NCBI GenBank assembly: GCA_965230565.1
Contig: CBDDLH010000016.1
Location: 806,001 to 870,000, forward strand
Origin: BCD1 sp965230565
GTDB lineage: Bacteria > Bacteroidota > Bacteroidia > Chitinophagales > Saprospiraceae
Length of the DNA: 64,000 bases
Direction of reading: 5' to 3'
This document shows positions 19,389 through 27,504 of the stretch, piece after piece. The position numbers and the translations under genes were made by a program. Under the pieces are notes generated by a model, which worked only from the letters and a program-made list of their open reading frames with translations, made no database searches and was not told the DNA's origin. The stretch's first letter is position 1, and each line of letters starts with the position of its first letter.

Positions 19389-19419
19389 CGCAAGGAGCGC
19401 GAAGATTCGCGAAGGTCGC
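19389..19419. repeat. Short nonamer-like array (CGCGAAGGN)
   Basis: Three degenerate units, CGCAAGGAG, CGCGAAGATT and CGCGAAGGT, followed by CGC, in the spacer between purL and the diheme cytochrome gene. A weak match (GCGCCAAGAGCGC) occurs near 24310. Spacing is 9-10 bases. Confidence 0.6.
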
Positions 19420-19428
19420 TATGAGATT

Positions 19429-20484
19429 CTACTCCTCACAAAGATCCTCATCCATGGCGGCAATCCATTCCTCTATCAGTTTCACACCTTCGGTATGTAC
19501 TGTTGACCTGCCCAATTCAGGCATCATGGCTCCCGGGTCGAGAGAGTTCATTCGATAAATGGTTATGCTTTTTTCCGGATGGCCGGGAACAATATCAAAA
19601 TCATTATCTCCTGCACCTTTTCCTGCAGATACCGGAGCTTTGCAAATCCCAAGATTAAAAGGCCGGTCTTCAAAAATGGTAAAGTTAAGTCCTGAGGTGT
19701 TTGCTGAACCCTTCGGATTATGGCAATGGGCGCAATTGATCTCCAGATAGGCCATGGCTCTGTCGTGTAGGGACCCCGAGGCAGGATCATCCCAAACCGG
19801 CATTTTTAAAATTCCTTCTGTAGCTGGTTTTTCCTTCAGGTATCCCATAGCCTCCCACTTTTCCAATTGATTCATGCTTCCTTCTTCATAATCAAAATTT
19901 TTATTGAGGCTTCTTGCCGTAGGTCCGATGGGAATGAATTTACCTCCCCTTTGATGACAGTTTTTACACTGATTTTTGTCCGGAATTACATAGGTAAAAT
20001 CCATTTTACCTCTAGTGGGATGTTGGTACACCATAGGTTCTTCATCTCCGATAAGGATTAATTCTGCATCAGTCTGGTCTTCATTCCATTTGTAAGTCGC
20101 AGCATCCCAACCCTTTTCCGTGTTCATAAGGATGCGGGTTTCTTTGATATCTCTACCTGACTGTGTATCGTAATAAAAATGTTTGATCAAAACTGCCCCA
20201 AGCGGAAATTCAAAAACCTGTTTTTCGTCAAAAAGAACACTAGTTCCTTCCGGCATCCATACGAACCTGGACTTATCCGCATAATCCGTGAACAAAGGGG
20301 AATTCAGGTCATAAGGTAATACTCCATTATTAGGACTAAATCCAGATAAATCGCCGGTAAAAAACTGGTAATCAGATAATTGATCGAAAGGGAAATTCTC
20401 GGTGTCTATGGTGACTATGAAGTTTTTTTCTGAGCAGTTGGTGAGGAGTATAGCGATTGTGAGAATAAGGACGGACCGGAACAT
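19429..20484 (-). CDS. Diheme c-type cytochrome lipoprotein (SO_2930/TIGR03806-like)
   Basis: A 351-residue exported protein with a lipoprotein signal (LLTNC, Cys17). It has two heme c attachment motifs, CKNCH and CAHCH, the first in DKNQCKNCHQRGGKFIPIGP and the second in YLEINCAHCHNPKGSA; PGHPEKSITIYRM is another conserved block, and MMPELGRS may supply an axial Met. The N-terminal FFTGDLSGFSPNNGVLPYDLNSPLFTDYA-type region fits the SO_2930 family of unknown function. Members regularly occur next to a parallel beta-helix protein, which is exactly what lies 50 bases upstream here. Electron transfer at the cell surface or periplasm is expected. It is the last gene of a TBDT, beta-helix, cytochrome unit. 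Confidence 0.88.
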   Translation of the reverse strand: MFRSVLILTIAILLTNCSEKNFIVTIDTENFPFDQLSDYQFFTGDLSGFSPNNGVLPYDLNSPLFTDYADKSRFVWMPEGTSVLFDEKQVFEFPLGAVLIKHFYYDTQSGRDIKETRILMNTEKGWDAATYKWNEDQTDAELILIGDEEPMVYQHPTRGKMDFTYVIPDKNQCKNCHQRGGKFIPIGPTARSLNKNFDYEEGSMNQLEKWEAMGYLKEKPATEGILKMPVWDDPASGSLHDRAMAYLEINCAHCHNPKGSANTSGLNFTIFEDRPFNLGICKAPVSAGKGAGDNDFDIVPGHPEKSITIYRMNSLDPGAMMPELGRSTVHTEGVKLIEEWIAAMDEDLCEE

Positions 20485-20533
20485 ATATTAGGTCTTTTGA
20501 TGACTTCAGGCTGAAGCCTGAGCTACGTTAAAG

Positions 20534-21796
20534 TTAGATTTCAGGTTCTGCGTTTTCTTCCTGGGCGGGCAATGAACAATCAAATTTGGAAATATCCGAA
20601 TCGATATATTTGGCCATAGCCCTGATACTCTCTGCCTTTTCGGCATTGAGGTTGGCAAAGGTTATGTCTCCGTTGTTTTGCAGACAAATACTATGAGACT
20701 CGGGGTCAGTTTTATAATCCGGGTGCATCCAGCCATCCACCAGGATATCTTGTGGAGTTGCCTTAAACATTACATTGATCAGTTGTCCCCACTCTCGTGT
20801 CATATCCGGCATGGCATCTTTTTTGACAATGACATTATCATGAACATGAACATTTGAGCTATATGGTACAAAATCAGAACCTTCATCAAATGGTCGCTGA
20901 GTCATATAAAAACTTCCAATGCCGAGGCCGATGGTTTTATGGTTTTTGATATGATTATCAAACACTTCTACCTCTTTGGCAGCCACAATCATAAACCCGG
21001 TTCCCGGCGGAACAATGTGTACAATCCCTCCTTTGGGTGCAAAATTCTTAAAATTATTATCGTGGATGTTATTATTGTAGGCACGAATGTGTTTACCATT
21101 GGCTACCGGTAATCCTGCAAGATCATAAATGAGGAAACCCATGGTATTGTTATATGCCTCATTATCAAAAGCATCGACATAACTACAATTCTCAATTTCA
21201 AAACCTGCAACATTGTGGTGGACCAGCGAATTTTTCATATGCACATAATGGGACTGCCCGACATAAATTCCTGCATCTGAGGCAAAAGAGGCTTCACAGG
21301 CATCGATGACCACATTAGTACATTTCACCGGATAAATGCCATAACTCCCATTGGTTTCTTTTGCACCTTCCGTCCAGGTTGTTTTGACATTCTTGAGCAA
21401 AACCCCTTCGCAATCCTGGATTTTTATAGCATCTCCTTTGGAATCCTCAATCGTCAGGTCATACATTTTAAAGTGTTTCAGATTGGTTACCCTGATTCCT
21501 TCAGCACCCTGGGTTTGATTAAGGAACGACAGTACCGTTTTGTCCTTACCAGCACCTTTGATGGTAATATTATCAATTCCGTCAAGAGAGAGGGATTTGG
21601 TCAAATTAAATCGTCCTGCAGGCAATTCTATCACATCCCCTGGATTGGCGAGAATGAGTTGCTCCTGAAATGATTTGAGTAACTCATCGTGAGAAGCCTC
21701 ATCTAATTGTTCGCCACTTTTAGCTTCTTTGGCCTTTGGTCCGCATGCCAGAATGGTAGCAGATACCAATAAACTTAATAAGATCTTTAAACGCAT
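20534..21796 (-). CDS. Parallel beta-helix lipoprotein (TIGR03805-like)
   Basis: About 420 residues. I use the Met at 21796 (MRLKILLSLL), not the frame opening at 21835, because it gives a clean lipoprotein signal ending in ILAC and avoids overlap with the upstream TBDT gene. The body is a right-handed parallel beta-helix with recurring turns such as LKHFKMYDLTIEDS, GVLLKNVKTTW, NVVIDACEASF, KNSLVHHNVAG and VEVFDNHIKNH; the later part includes HDNVIVKKDAMPD. It resembles the family known to occur in two-gene pairs with the diheme cytochrome that follows here. Beta-helices often bind or cleave polysaccharides (pectate-lyase-like), but no catalytic triad is evident. Surface exposure is likely. 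Confidence 0.86.
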   Translation of the reverse strand: MRLKILLSLLVSATILACGPKAKEAKSGEQLDEASHDELLKSFQEQLILANPGDVIELPAGRFNLTKSLSLDGIDNITIKGAGKDKTVLSFLNQTQGAEGIRVTNLKHFKMYDLTIEDSKGDAIKIQDCEGVLLKNVKTTWTEGAKETNGSYGIYPVKCTNVVIDACEASFASDAGIYVGQSHYVHMKNSLVHHNVAGFEIENCSYVDAFDNEAYNNTMGFLIYDLAGLPVANGKHIRAYNNNIHDNNFKNFAPKGGIVHIVPPGTGFMIVAAKEVEVFDNHIKNHKTIGLGIGSFYMTQRPFDEGSDFVPYSSNVHVHDNVIVKKDAMPDMTREWGQLINVMFKATPQDILVDGWMHPDYKTDPESHSICLQNNGDITFANLNAEKAESIRAMAKYIDSDISKFDCSLPAQEENAEPEI

Positions 21797-21824
21797 GAAG
21801 TGAATTATTTTTTGTGATTTTGTT

Positions 21825-24221
21825 TTAAAAGTCAAATTTTACCCCCAAAACAGGAATTAAGCCTCCAGGGTAATAATTGTAATAAATTTCCTGTGTCTCA
21901 GGGTTATATCGAACAGAACGGATATTTTTGGTATTCAAAATATTCTGTACATCCAGTGAAACAATGCCTGAAAAACTCTTTGCATTAAACCGGTAGGCTA
22001 ACCGGTGATCCAGACGAAAATAGGGATCAACCTGTCCTTCATTGACACGACTGTAATCCGGTAAAGCACCTGTTTCAACCGTGGAATTGGCAATATCAAC
22101 CGGGGTATATCTAAACCCGCCGTTGTAGATCACCCTTGCACCCCATTGAATAGCCCGGCCTTTTTTCATCTGAAATTCCTTGCCGGCAGTAAGATTACTG
22201 GCAAAATTACTATTGAAAAAAGTATTGAACTCTTTTCCGCCCGGTAATTGGTATTTGGCATCGTAAATTGAAAAGTTAACCAAAAAGAAAAAGTTATTAT
22301 CAAAATTCTTCTCCACACTAAAATCCACTCCATAACTATTTGAGATACCTCCGCTATTTGTTGGAAAAGTGACTACTCCTGACTGTACATTCAGGAAATA
22401 ATACCCTCTGGATTCATCTGTTTCAACAGGAATATCATAGAGGTATTGATAGTAAGGTTCAATGGCAATTCTCCAGTTATTTCCCGGATATAAATTATAC
22501 GAAAGAATGGCATGAACCGACTTCATCATTTCCAGGTTTTTATTGGGTAACGAACGGATCACCTGATTGTCAATGGTATCTTTTTGTTCATAAAAATAAT
22601 TAGCCATGGGCAATATCTGGCTATGTTTTCCCAAAGCGAGGCCCAATGTATGTTGCTCTCCTAATTCTGCCTTTACGGAAAACCGGGGATCCACACTGGC
22701 GGTATTATTCAAACCAAGATAAAGGGTGTTTAGCCCTGCATTAAGGGTAATTCTTTCAACAGGGTTAAAGGAAACCTGCGCATATGCCTGACCATAAAAG
22801 GTTGTTCCTAAACCATTTATATCACCATTTTCCCGTTCCCTGTTCTCCAGGTTATCAAACCTAGGAATATTATATTCGAATTTCCGAAATTCATAGTTCA
22901 GATAATTAAACGTTAAGCCTGTTTTCAATCTGAGCCTTCGACTGAATTTATTGCTGTAAACCAGAGATCCTGATAAACGTGCATCATTATGTTCTTCATC
23001 TCTGATGTTCTCAAAAGCATCATCTGCATCGTAAACATCACTTTTAAAAGTGATCAGGCTGGCAATACCTGCCAATCCAATTTTGAGGAAGGATTGATCA
23101 CTCAGCAGATTCGTATAGGTCGCCCCAACAGTTCCCATATTGCTAACCTGAATATAATGTTCAGCATCGTCCAGACTCAAAGGGTCCCTTTCTTCAATGG
23201 CCAGGGGAACTTTGGATTCTTCACTCAATCCACCCATGCCAAAGACCGTAAAAATGTGTTTATTGTTTTTTGATTTGAACCCAAGGTTAAAGGCGACATC
23301 CTGAAAAGTATTGTTAAATCTTGGGCCAACCAGGGAGAATCCCATTTTATTTAAAATACCCAGGGTTGAATAGCGGTAATTAATCAGATAGGAAGATTGT
23401 CCTTTTTTAATGGGGCCCTCAGTGGCAAAGTCTAACCCCAACAAACTTATGCCTACCCGATGTTCCCGTTTTTTATTATTGCCTTTTCGAAAACGAATAT
23501 CAAAAGCTCCGGAAAGTGCGTTTCCATATTCTGCCGGCATCCCACCTGTGGAAAAATCTGACCGGGCAAGCAGTTGTGCACTGAAAATGGTAATTCCGCC
23601 ACCTGAGGTTCCTGGCCGTGCAAAATGATTGGGATTTGGAATTTCAATACCTTCCAGGCGCCAAAGAATCCCTACTGGTGCATTGGCACGAACGATGATA
23701 TCATTTTCTCCGTCATTACCTCCCTGCTGCACTCCTGGATACGACAAAGCCATTCTTCCCGGATCGTTTGCCGCAGCTGCTGTCCGGTTCGCCTCATCAA
23801 CCGAAAACGACCGGGTACTCACTGTAGCCAGTTCATTTACCGGTGCGCTGATACGACGCTGTCCACTGATTACCACCTCATTAATGGTCAAAGTGGATTG
23901 AAGCAACGGAATTTCAAGATCAACCACTCTTGCAGAACTGACAATTACACCTTCTGATTTAAATTGCTCGTATCCAAGGTATTCGCAAACTACTGAATGT
24001 CTCCCAAAAGGAACATCTTTGAGTTCAAAATGACCATCAAGGTCCGTTGTAGTGGCAATTAAGGGATCGCTACCTTCGACCAATACACTAGCACCAAACA
24101 GGACCTGTTTGGTCTCCTTATCGATGACGGTACCGATGATATCCTGGGTTTGTCCGGTAATATTTCCAGAAAAAAACAAAAAAGAAAGAACAGATAAAAT
24201 AACTCTGAAAGCTGGCCGCAT
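21825..24221 (-). CDS. TonB-dependent receptor with carboxypeptidase-like N-domain
   Basis: About 798 residues from the Met at 24221 (MRPAFRVILS); a longer frame starts at 24251 but lacks a better signal peptide. After the signal comes a carboxypeptidase-regulatory-like domain (GTVIDKETKQVLFGASVLV, then DLDGHFELKDVPFG), the plug (VSTRSFSVDEANR, NDPGRMALSYPGVQ, LWRLEGIEIPNPNHFA), and a barrel ending in LGVKFDF. There is no SusD partner, so it is an OmpA/FecA-like transporter rather than a Sus-type one. The beta-helix lipoprotein starts 28 bases after its stop and the cytochrome follows, suggesting a joint function in substrate capture. A close relative is at 32591-34933. Confidence 0.93.
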   Translation of the reverse strand: MRPAFRVILSVLSFLFFSGNITGQTQDIIGTVIDKETKQVLFGASVLVEGSDPLIATTTDLDGHFELKDVPFGRHSVVCEYLGYEQFKSEGVIVSSARVVDLEIPLLQSTLTINEVVISGQRRISAPVNELATVSTRSFSVDEANRTAAAANDPGRMALSYPGVQQGGNDGENDIIVRANAPVGILWRLEGIEIPNPNHFARPGTSGGGITIFSAQLLARSDFSTGGMPAEYGNALSGAFDIRFRKGNNKKREHRVGISLLGLDFATEGPIKKGQSSYLINYRYSTLGILNKMGFSLVGPRFNNTFQDVAFNLGFKSKNNKHIFTVFGMGGLSEESKVPLAIEERDPLSLDDAEHYIQVSNMGTVGATYTNLLSDQSFLKIGLAGIASLITFKSDVYDADDAFENIRDEEHNDARLSGSLVYSNKFSRRLRLKTGLTFNYLNYEFRKFEYNIPRFDNLENRERENGDINGLGTTFYGQAYAQVSFNPVERITLNAGLNTLYLGLNNTASVDPRFSVKAELGEQHTLGLALGKHSQILPMANYFYEQKDTIDNQVIRSLPNKNLEMMKSVHAILSYNLYPGNNWRIAIEPYYQYLYDIPVETDESRGYYFLNVQSGVVTFPTNSGGISNSYGVDFSVEKNFDNNFFFLVNFSIYDAKYQLPGGKEFNTFFNSNFASNLTAGKEFQMKKGRAIQWGARVIYNGGFRYTPVDIANSTVETGALPDYSRVNEGQVDPYFRLDHRLAYRFNAKSFSGIVSLDVQNILNTKNIRSVRYNPETQEIYYNYYPGGLIPVLGVKFDF

Positions 24222-24484
24222 AAACGTTCGTTTTTCAATATAAAATATCACAAACTTTTATTCCAACAATCATATTAATTGCGATATTTTTGATGCGCAA
24301 TTATACAGCGCCAAGAGCGCAAAAAAAAATTATTGCGATTGAAGTTTATTATTGAAAAGCTCTTGTTCTTTTAAAAAGCTTGAAATAGAATTTCCAATTT
24401 CTTTCCTATTTTGCGGGATTATTTTGTTAAACCAATGAAAAGCTGCAGGATCTGAATCAATTTATTCCACTTTACTACTTCACA

Positions 24485-25192
24485 TCAGAAAAGCCCAATA
24501 AAGATTCCAACATAATACAACCCACTAAGCAAAAAAACCACTCCGGCAACCAACCGCATTACTTTCTCAGCCTTAGTAATTCTTTTATAAAAAGCGCCCA
24601 CCTTTCCAGCCGCGAAAGCCAGCAGATAGGTGAAAATCACTACCGGCAACCCAGTACCAACTGCAAAAACTATCGGTAAATAAAGACCTTTTGCACTGGC
24701 AATGGTCATCGGAATGAGGATACCAAAATACAGGGCTCCGCTATATGGACAAAATGCCAGCGCAAAAATCACCCCGAGTAAAAAGGCACCCCACAAACCT
24801 TTGTCCTTGAATCTTTCTGAAAACCTTTCTGAAAATCCGCCCTTTCCCAAAAAATTCAGTTTAATGACATTGAGCATGATCAGTCCGAGAATGATCAATA
24901 ATGGTCCCAGGAACTTTTCACCGTTTTGATTTAAAAATTTGGCCAGGTGAAACTTGCTGGCACCCAAAAATAGAATAACACCAATAGCTGTATAGCTGAA
25001 TGCTCTTCCCAATGAATACAGGATGCCACTTAGAAGAACTTTCCTGGGATTTGTTATTTGTTTGGAGATATAGGCGGTTGCGGTAATATTTGTTGCTAAA
25101 GGGCACGGGCTGATCGCAGTCATCAGCCCTAGCAAAAAGGCTGAAAAAATCGGTATATTATATTGATCAAGAAGGGTTTGCAGGTATTCCAT
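24485..25192 (-). CDS. ArsG-like / CcdA-DsbD-like six-helix membrane protein
   Basis: A 235-residue membrane protein with about six helices. It has the two Pro/Cys motifs of the DsbD/CcdA core, ISPCPLATN in helix 1 and AFCPYSGALYFG in helix 4; each contains one Cys, as expected for a pair of redox Cys at the membrane centre. NCBI-type annotation of such proteins next to ArsF-like genes is ArsG-family transporter (efflux of aminobenzyl-type arsenicals). A thiol-transfer role, as in CcdA, is the alternative. The spacing to the upstream permease is 9 bases. It is the last gene of the ArsR-led operon, and this context supports a metalloid or thiol-stress function. Confidence 0.82.
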   Translation of the reverse strand: MEYLQTLLDQYNIPIFSAFLLGLMTAISPCPLATNITATAYISKQITNPRKVLLSGILYSLGRAFSYTAIGVILFLGASKFHLAKFLNQNGEKFLGPLLIILGLIMLNVIKLNFLGKGGFSERFSERFKDKGLWGAFLLGVIFALAFCPYSGALYFGILIPMTIASAKGLYLPIVFAVGTGLPVVIFTYLLAFAAGKVGAFYKRITKAEKVMRLVAGVVFLLSGLYYVGIFIGLF

Positions 25193-25201
25193 AACATTGA
25201 T

Positions 25202-26179
25202 TTAAAAGATCATATTAAAGACGTAACCGGAAAAGATGATGCACAAGGTCACCACTCCGAAAAACACCCCGATGAGCTTCATTGTCATTACTTTTTTGAG
25301 CAACATGGCTTCCGGGAGTGAAAGGGCCACTACGCCCATCATGAAGGCAATGGCTGTCCCTAAAGGAATTCCCTTGGCAACAAGCACCTGAACAACTGGT
25401 AAAATCCCAGAAGCATTGGAATACATAGGAATGGCCAAAACAGTTGCAGCCGGAACAGCAAAAACATTCTCCTTACTCATGTACTTCTCAAAGAAACCTT
25501 CCGGAATATACCCATGCATAAAGGCACCTATTCCGATCCCGATAAGGACGTAAGGCAACACCCCTTTGATGATTTTCAGCGCCTCTGCCCAAATGAAGGG
25601 AAGCCGGTGCCTGAATGGCGTTTTTTCAGCTACAAAAACCTCTTCCTCCCTTTGTGCCTGCTCCAGAACATCTTTCACCCATGGGGTTAAAAATCGTTCC
25701 AACCTGAATTTGCTAAGAATTGCCCCGGAAGCCACTCCTAGCAATACACCGCTAATGATGTAGATCAGGGTGGTTTTCACACCAAACAATCCCAAAAACA
25801 ATCCAACAGCTACCTCATTGACCAAAGGAGAGGTTACCAAAAAAGAAAAGGTTACCCCAAGAGGAATGCCTCCTCTTACGAAACCTATAAACAAGGGCAC
25901 CGAAGAACAGGAGCAAAAGGGCGTAACCACCCCAAAAAGAGAAGCCATCAAATACTCAAAACCGTAAAGCTTATTTCTGGACAGATAATTTTTCACCTTT
26001 TCTACAGGAAAGTAACTGTTGACAATTCCCATGAGAAAAATGATCATAAAGAGCAGCAATAAAATCTTGACACTATCGTACAAAAAGAAATTTATGGCCT
26101 CCGCCAAATGACTGCCCTCCCCTAGCCTCATTAGATCATAGACGATCCAATCGGCCATTTTTTGAATCCAGTCAAACAT
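25202..26179 (-). CDS. ArsP/YraQ-like permease
   Basis: A 325-residue membrane protein with about eight to ten hydrophobic segments and a central charged loop. The family motif TPFCSCSSVPLFIG holds Cys pairs thought to contact metalloid, followed by TSPLVNEVA; the second half repeats a related pattern, IPMYSNASGILPVVQ. ArsP-type permeases (PF03773) include exporters of methyl and aromatic As(III). The order ArsR, thioredoxin-like, ArsF-like, permease, ArsG-like on one strand, with 9- and 26-base spacers around it, supports export of a thiol-reactive metalloid. The true substrate could be another thiophilic metal or organic arsenical. Confidence 0.88.
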   Translation of the reverse strand: MFDWIQKMADWIVYDLMRLGEGSHLAEAINFFLYDSVKILLLLFMIIFLMGIVNSYFPVEKVKNYLSRNKLYGFEYLMASLFGVVTPFCSCSSVPLFIGFVRGGIPLGVTFSFLVTSPLVNEVAVGLFLGLFGVKTTLIYIISGVLLGVASGAILSKFRLERFLTPWVKDVLEQAQREEEVFVAEKTPFRHRLPFIWAEALKIIKGVLPYVLIGIGIGAFMHGYIPEGFFEKYMSKENVFAVPAATVLAIPMYSNASGILPVVQVLVAKGIPLGTAIAFMMGVVALSLPEAMLLKKVMTMKLIGVFFGVVTLCIIFSGYVFNMIF

Positions 26180-26205
26180 AGTTTTTATGTTTTTTCCGGG
26201 TAAAC

Positions 26206-26646
26206 CTAGTTGTCAATCTCTGCCAGGGCTATCCGTAACTTTTCCGCTAATTCTGGTTCGAATTTTTCATTACCGCTCCGCTTAAATGCCCAGGGGGTAA
26301 TATCTTCAATCTCCCGGTTTCCCTTGCGTGTTTTACAAATGGCCAAAGTGGTCCCATAAGCACCAAATTCTTCGACAAGTTTTTCATTTTCAGGATCTTC
26401 TGCATCTACCACCTGGAAAAATATCAGTTGTTGTTCTACCTCTTTGGAGAAATGCTCATTAATGACCTTTTTACTTGACTTCTCAATATTGATGCAGGTT
26501 TTACACCTGTGTTTCATGTGAAAATCATAAAGGGTGACAAAACCTTTTTCGGACACCTGCTCAGATTCTACCTGATCTTTTACTTCCATTTGCCCTCCAC
26601 AGGAATACGTCAAAAACAATAACGCAACAAATAAGAATTGCTTCAT
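26206..26646 (-). CDS. ArsF-like lipoprotein
   Basis: A 146-residue exported lipoprotein (hydrophobic start ending in TYSC, Cys16). The mature part has a thioredoxin-like pattern with HRCKTCINIEKSSK (CxxC), a beta-strand QLIFFQVVDAED and an ALAICKTRKG strand-loop late in the protein. This matches the ArsF family described as a subunit for reduction of nitrophenyl arsenicals in arsEFG clusters. It sits between the thioredoxin-like gene and the ArsP-like permease in one operon. The CxxC could take electrons from the ArsG/CcdA-like membrane protein two genes on, a reasonable reading of the neighbourhood but an inference. Confidence 0.78.
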   Translation of the reverse strand: MKQFLFVALLFLTYSCGGQMEVKDQVESEQVSEKGFVTLYDFHMKHRCKTCINIEKSSKKVINEHFSKEVEQQLIFFQVVDAEDPENEKLVEEFGAYGTTLAICKTRKGNREIEDITPWAFKRSGNEKFEPELAEKLRIALAEIDN

Positions 26647-26743
26647 TTTACAATAATTTGAACATTAGAAAATAGTGTCAATGGGCGTTCAAATAAAATT
26701 TTGGCTCCCTTGAAAAAATAATTAAGGGGCCTTTAAGAAGGAA

Positions 26744-26977
26744 TTAGTTGAACAAAGCCTCCACTTCTGCTTTTGTGGGAACCTTACCCTTTATTTTAAC
26801 CTCCTCATCCACAACCACAGCCGGCGTTGACATAACATTGTATTCAATAATGTCCATAATATCCTCAACCTTGATTACCTCAACTTCCAGTTTTTTTTCC
26901 TTAACAACAGACTCAACAATGGCTGTGGTTTGCTGGCATTTTGGACATCCGGTTCCCAGAATTTTAATGGTTTTCAT
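26744..26977 (-). CDS. Small thioredoxin-like protein (TM0996/MTH895 type)
   Basis: A 77-residue protein from the Met at 26977 (MKTIKILGTGCPKCQ); the open frame extends to 27037 but adds an uncharacteristic Tyr/Asn-rich stretch. CPKC is the active site, followed by VEVIKVEDIMDI, STPAVVVDEEVKIKGKVP and a terminal helix, the usual minimal thioredoxin fold of archaeal and bacterial redox-active disulfide proteins. It is cytoplasmic and second in the ArsR-led operon. It may be the partner (ArsE-like) of the ArsF-like lipoprotein, or deliver electrons to a membrane redox protein. The motif and length are clear; the role is inferred from context. Confidence 0.85.
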   Translation of the reverse strand: MKTIKILGTGCPKCQQTTAIVESVVKEKKLEVEVIKVEDIMDIIEYNVMSTPAVVVDEEVKIKGKVPTKAEVEALFN

Positions 26978-27052
26978 AATTATATTATTGTTTATCGCCA
27001 ATAGACGATCATAAATGGTAAAAAAATAGTTCTTCAAATATTTTCCATGGCA

Positions 27053-27373
27053 CTACTCCCCTTCTCCCAAATCAAACAACTCGGAAAAAAGCAACCGTGC
27101 TTTTTGCCAGTTTGCAGCATTGATGCAATACTTAATCCGGGGAGGATTTATCTCTCCCTGGATCAATCCTGCCTCTTTCAATTCTTTTAAATGTTGGGAA
27201 ATTGTTGATTGAGCCAAAGGTAATTCCTCGACCAGTTCCCCTGTAAAACAGCATGACTGACTGGCCAGATATCTCAGGATCTTTATCCGTGTGGGATGGC
27301 TGAGCGCCTTGGCGAACTTTGCCAGGTCTTCCGTTCCTTCGAGATAATCTATTTGCTTTAGCGTTCGCTTCAT
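27053..27373 (-). CDS. ArsR-family repressor
   Basis: About 106 residues from the Met at 27373 (MKRTLKQIDYLEG). I rejected the starts at 27436 and 27391 because an apparent promoter and operator (27390-27425) overlap the 27391 ATG. The winged helix is complete: ALSHPTRIKILRYLA (helix 2-3 start), LPLAQSTISQHLKELKEAGLI (recognition helix region) and INPPRIKYCINAAN (wing). SQSCCFTGELVEEL carries two adjacent Cys near the DNA-binding helix, where many ArsR proteins bind As(III) or Sb(III). It leads the operon thioredoxin-like, ArsF-like, permease, ArsG-like, with about 75 bases to the next gene, and probably represses its own operon. Confidence 0.93.
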   Translation of the reverse strand: MKRTLKQIDYLEGTEDLAKFAKALSHPTRIKILRYLASQSCCFTGELVEELPLAQSTISQHLKELKEAGLIQGEINPPRIKYCINAANWQKARLLFSELFDLGEGE

Positions 27374-27389
27374 AAATATTAATTCGTTC

Positions 27390-27425
27390 ATCGCAAATTT
27401 ACGATAGGATGTGAAAATTATCCAA
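27390..27425 (-). promoter_or_regulatory. Promoter and operator of the ars-like operon
   Basis: A near-perfect palindrome, ATCGCAAATTTACGAT on the + strand (27390-27405), has one mismatched pair. On the minus strand the TAAATTTG inside it (27394-27401) fits the Bacteroidota -7 element TAnnTTTG, with a TTG 21 bases upstream (27423-27425). A repressor bound here would block RNA polymerase, which suits autoregulation by the ArsR protein. Confidence 0.72.
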
Positions 27426-27504
27426 GCTTTGAACAAATAAAATTATCCCAAAGGAACTAAATAATTTAGCTCAAGGCCAAACTCAATTTATCAGACCTTC
27501 ATGT

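Noticed and set aside
20506..20530. Small hairpin TCAGGC/GCCTGA between the beta-helix and cytochrome genes
   Set aside because: Six base pairs without T-run; more like a chance or REP-like element than a terminator, so the two genes are kept as one unit.
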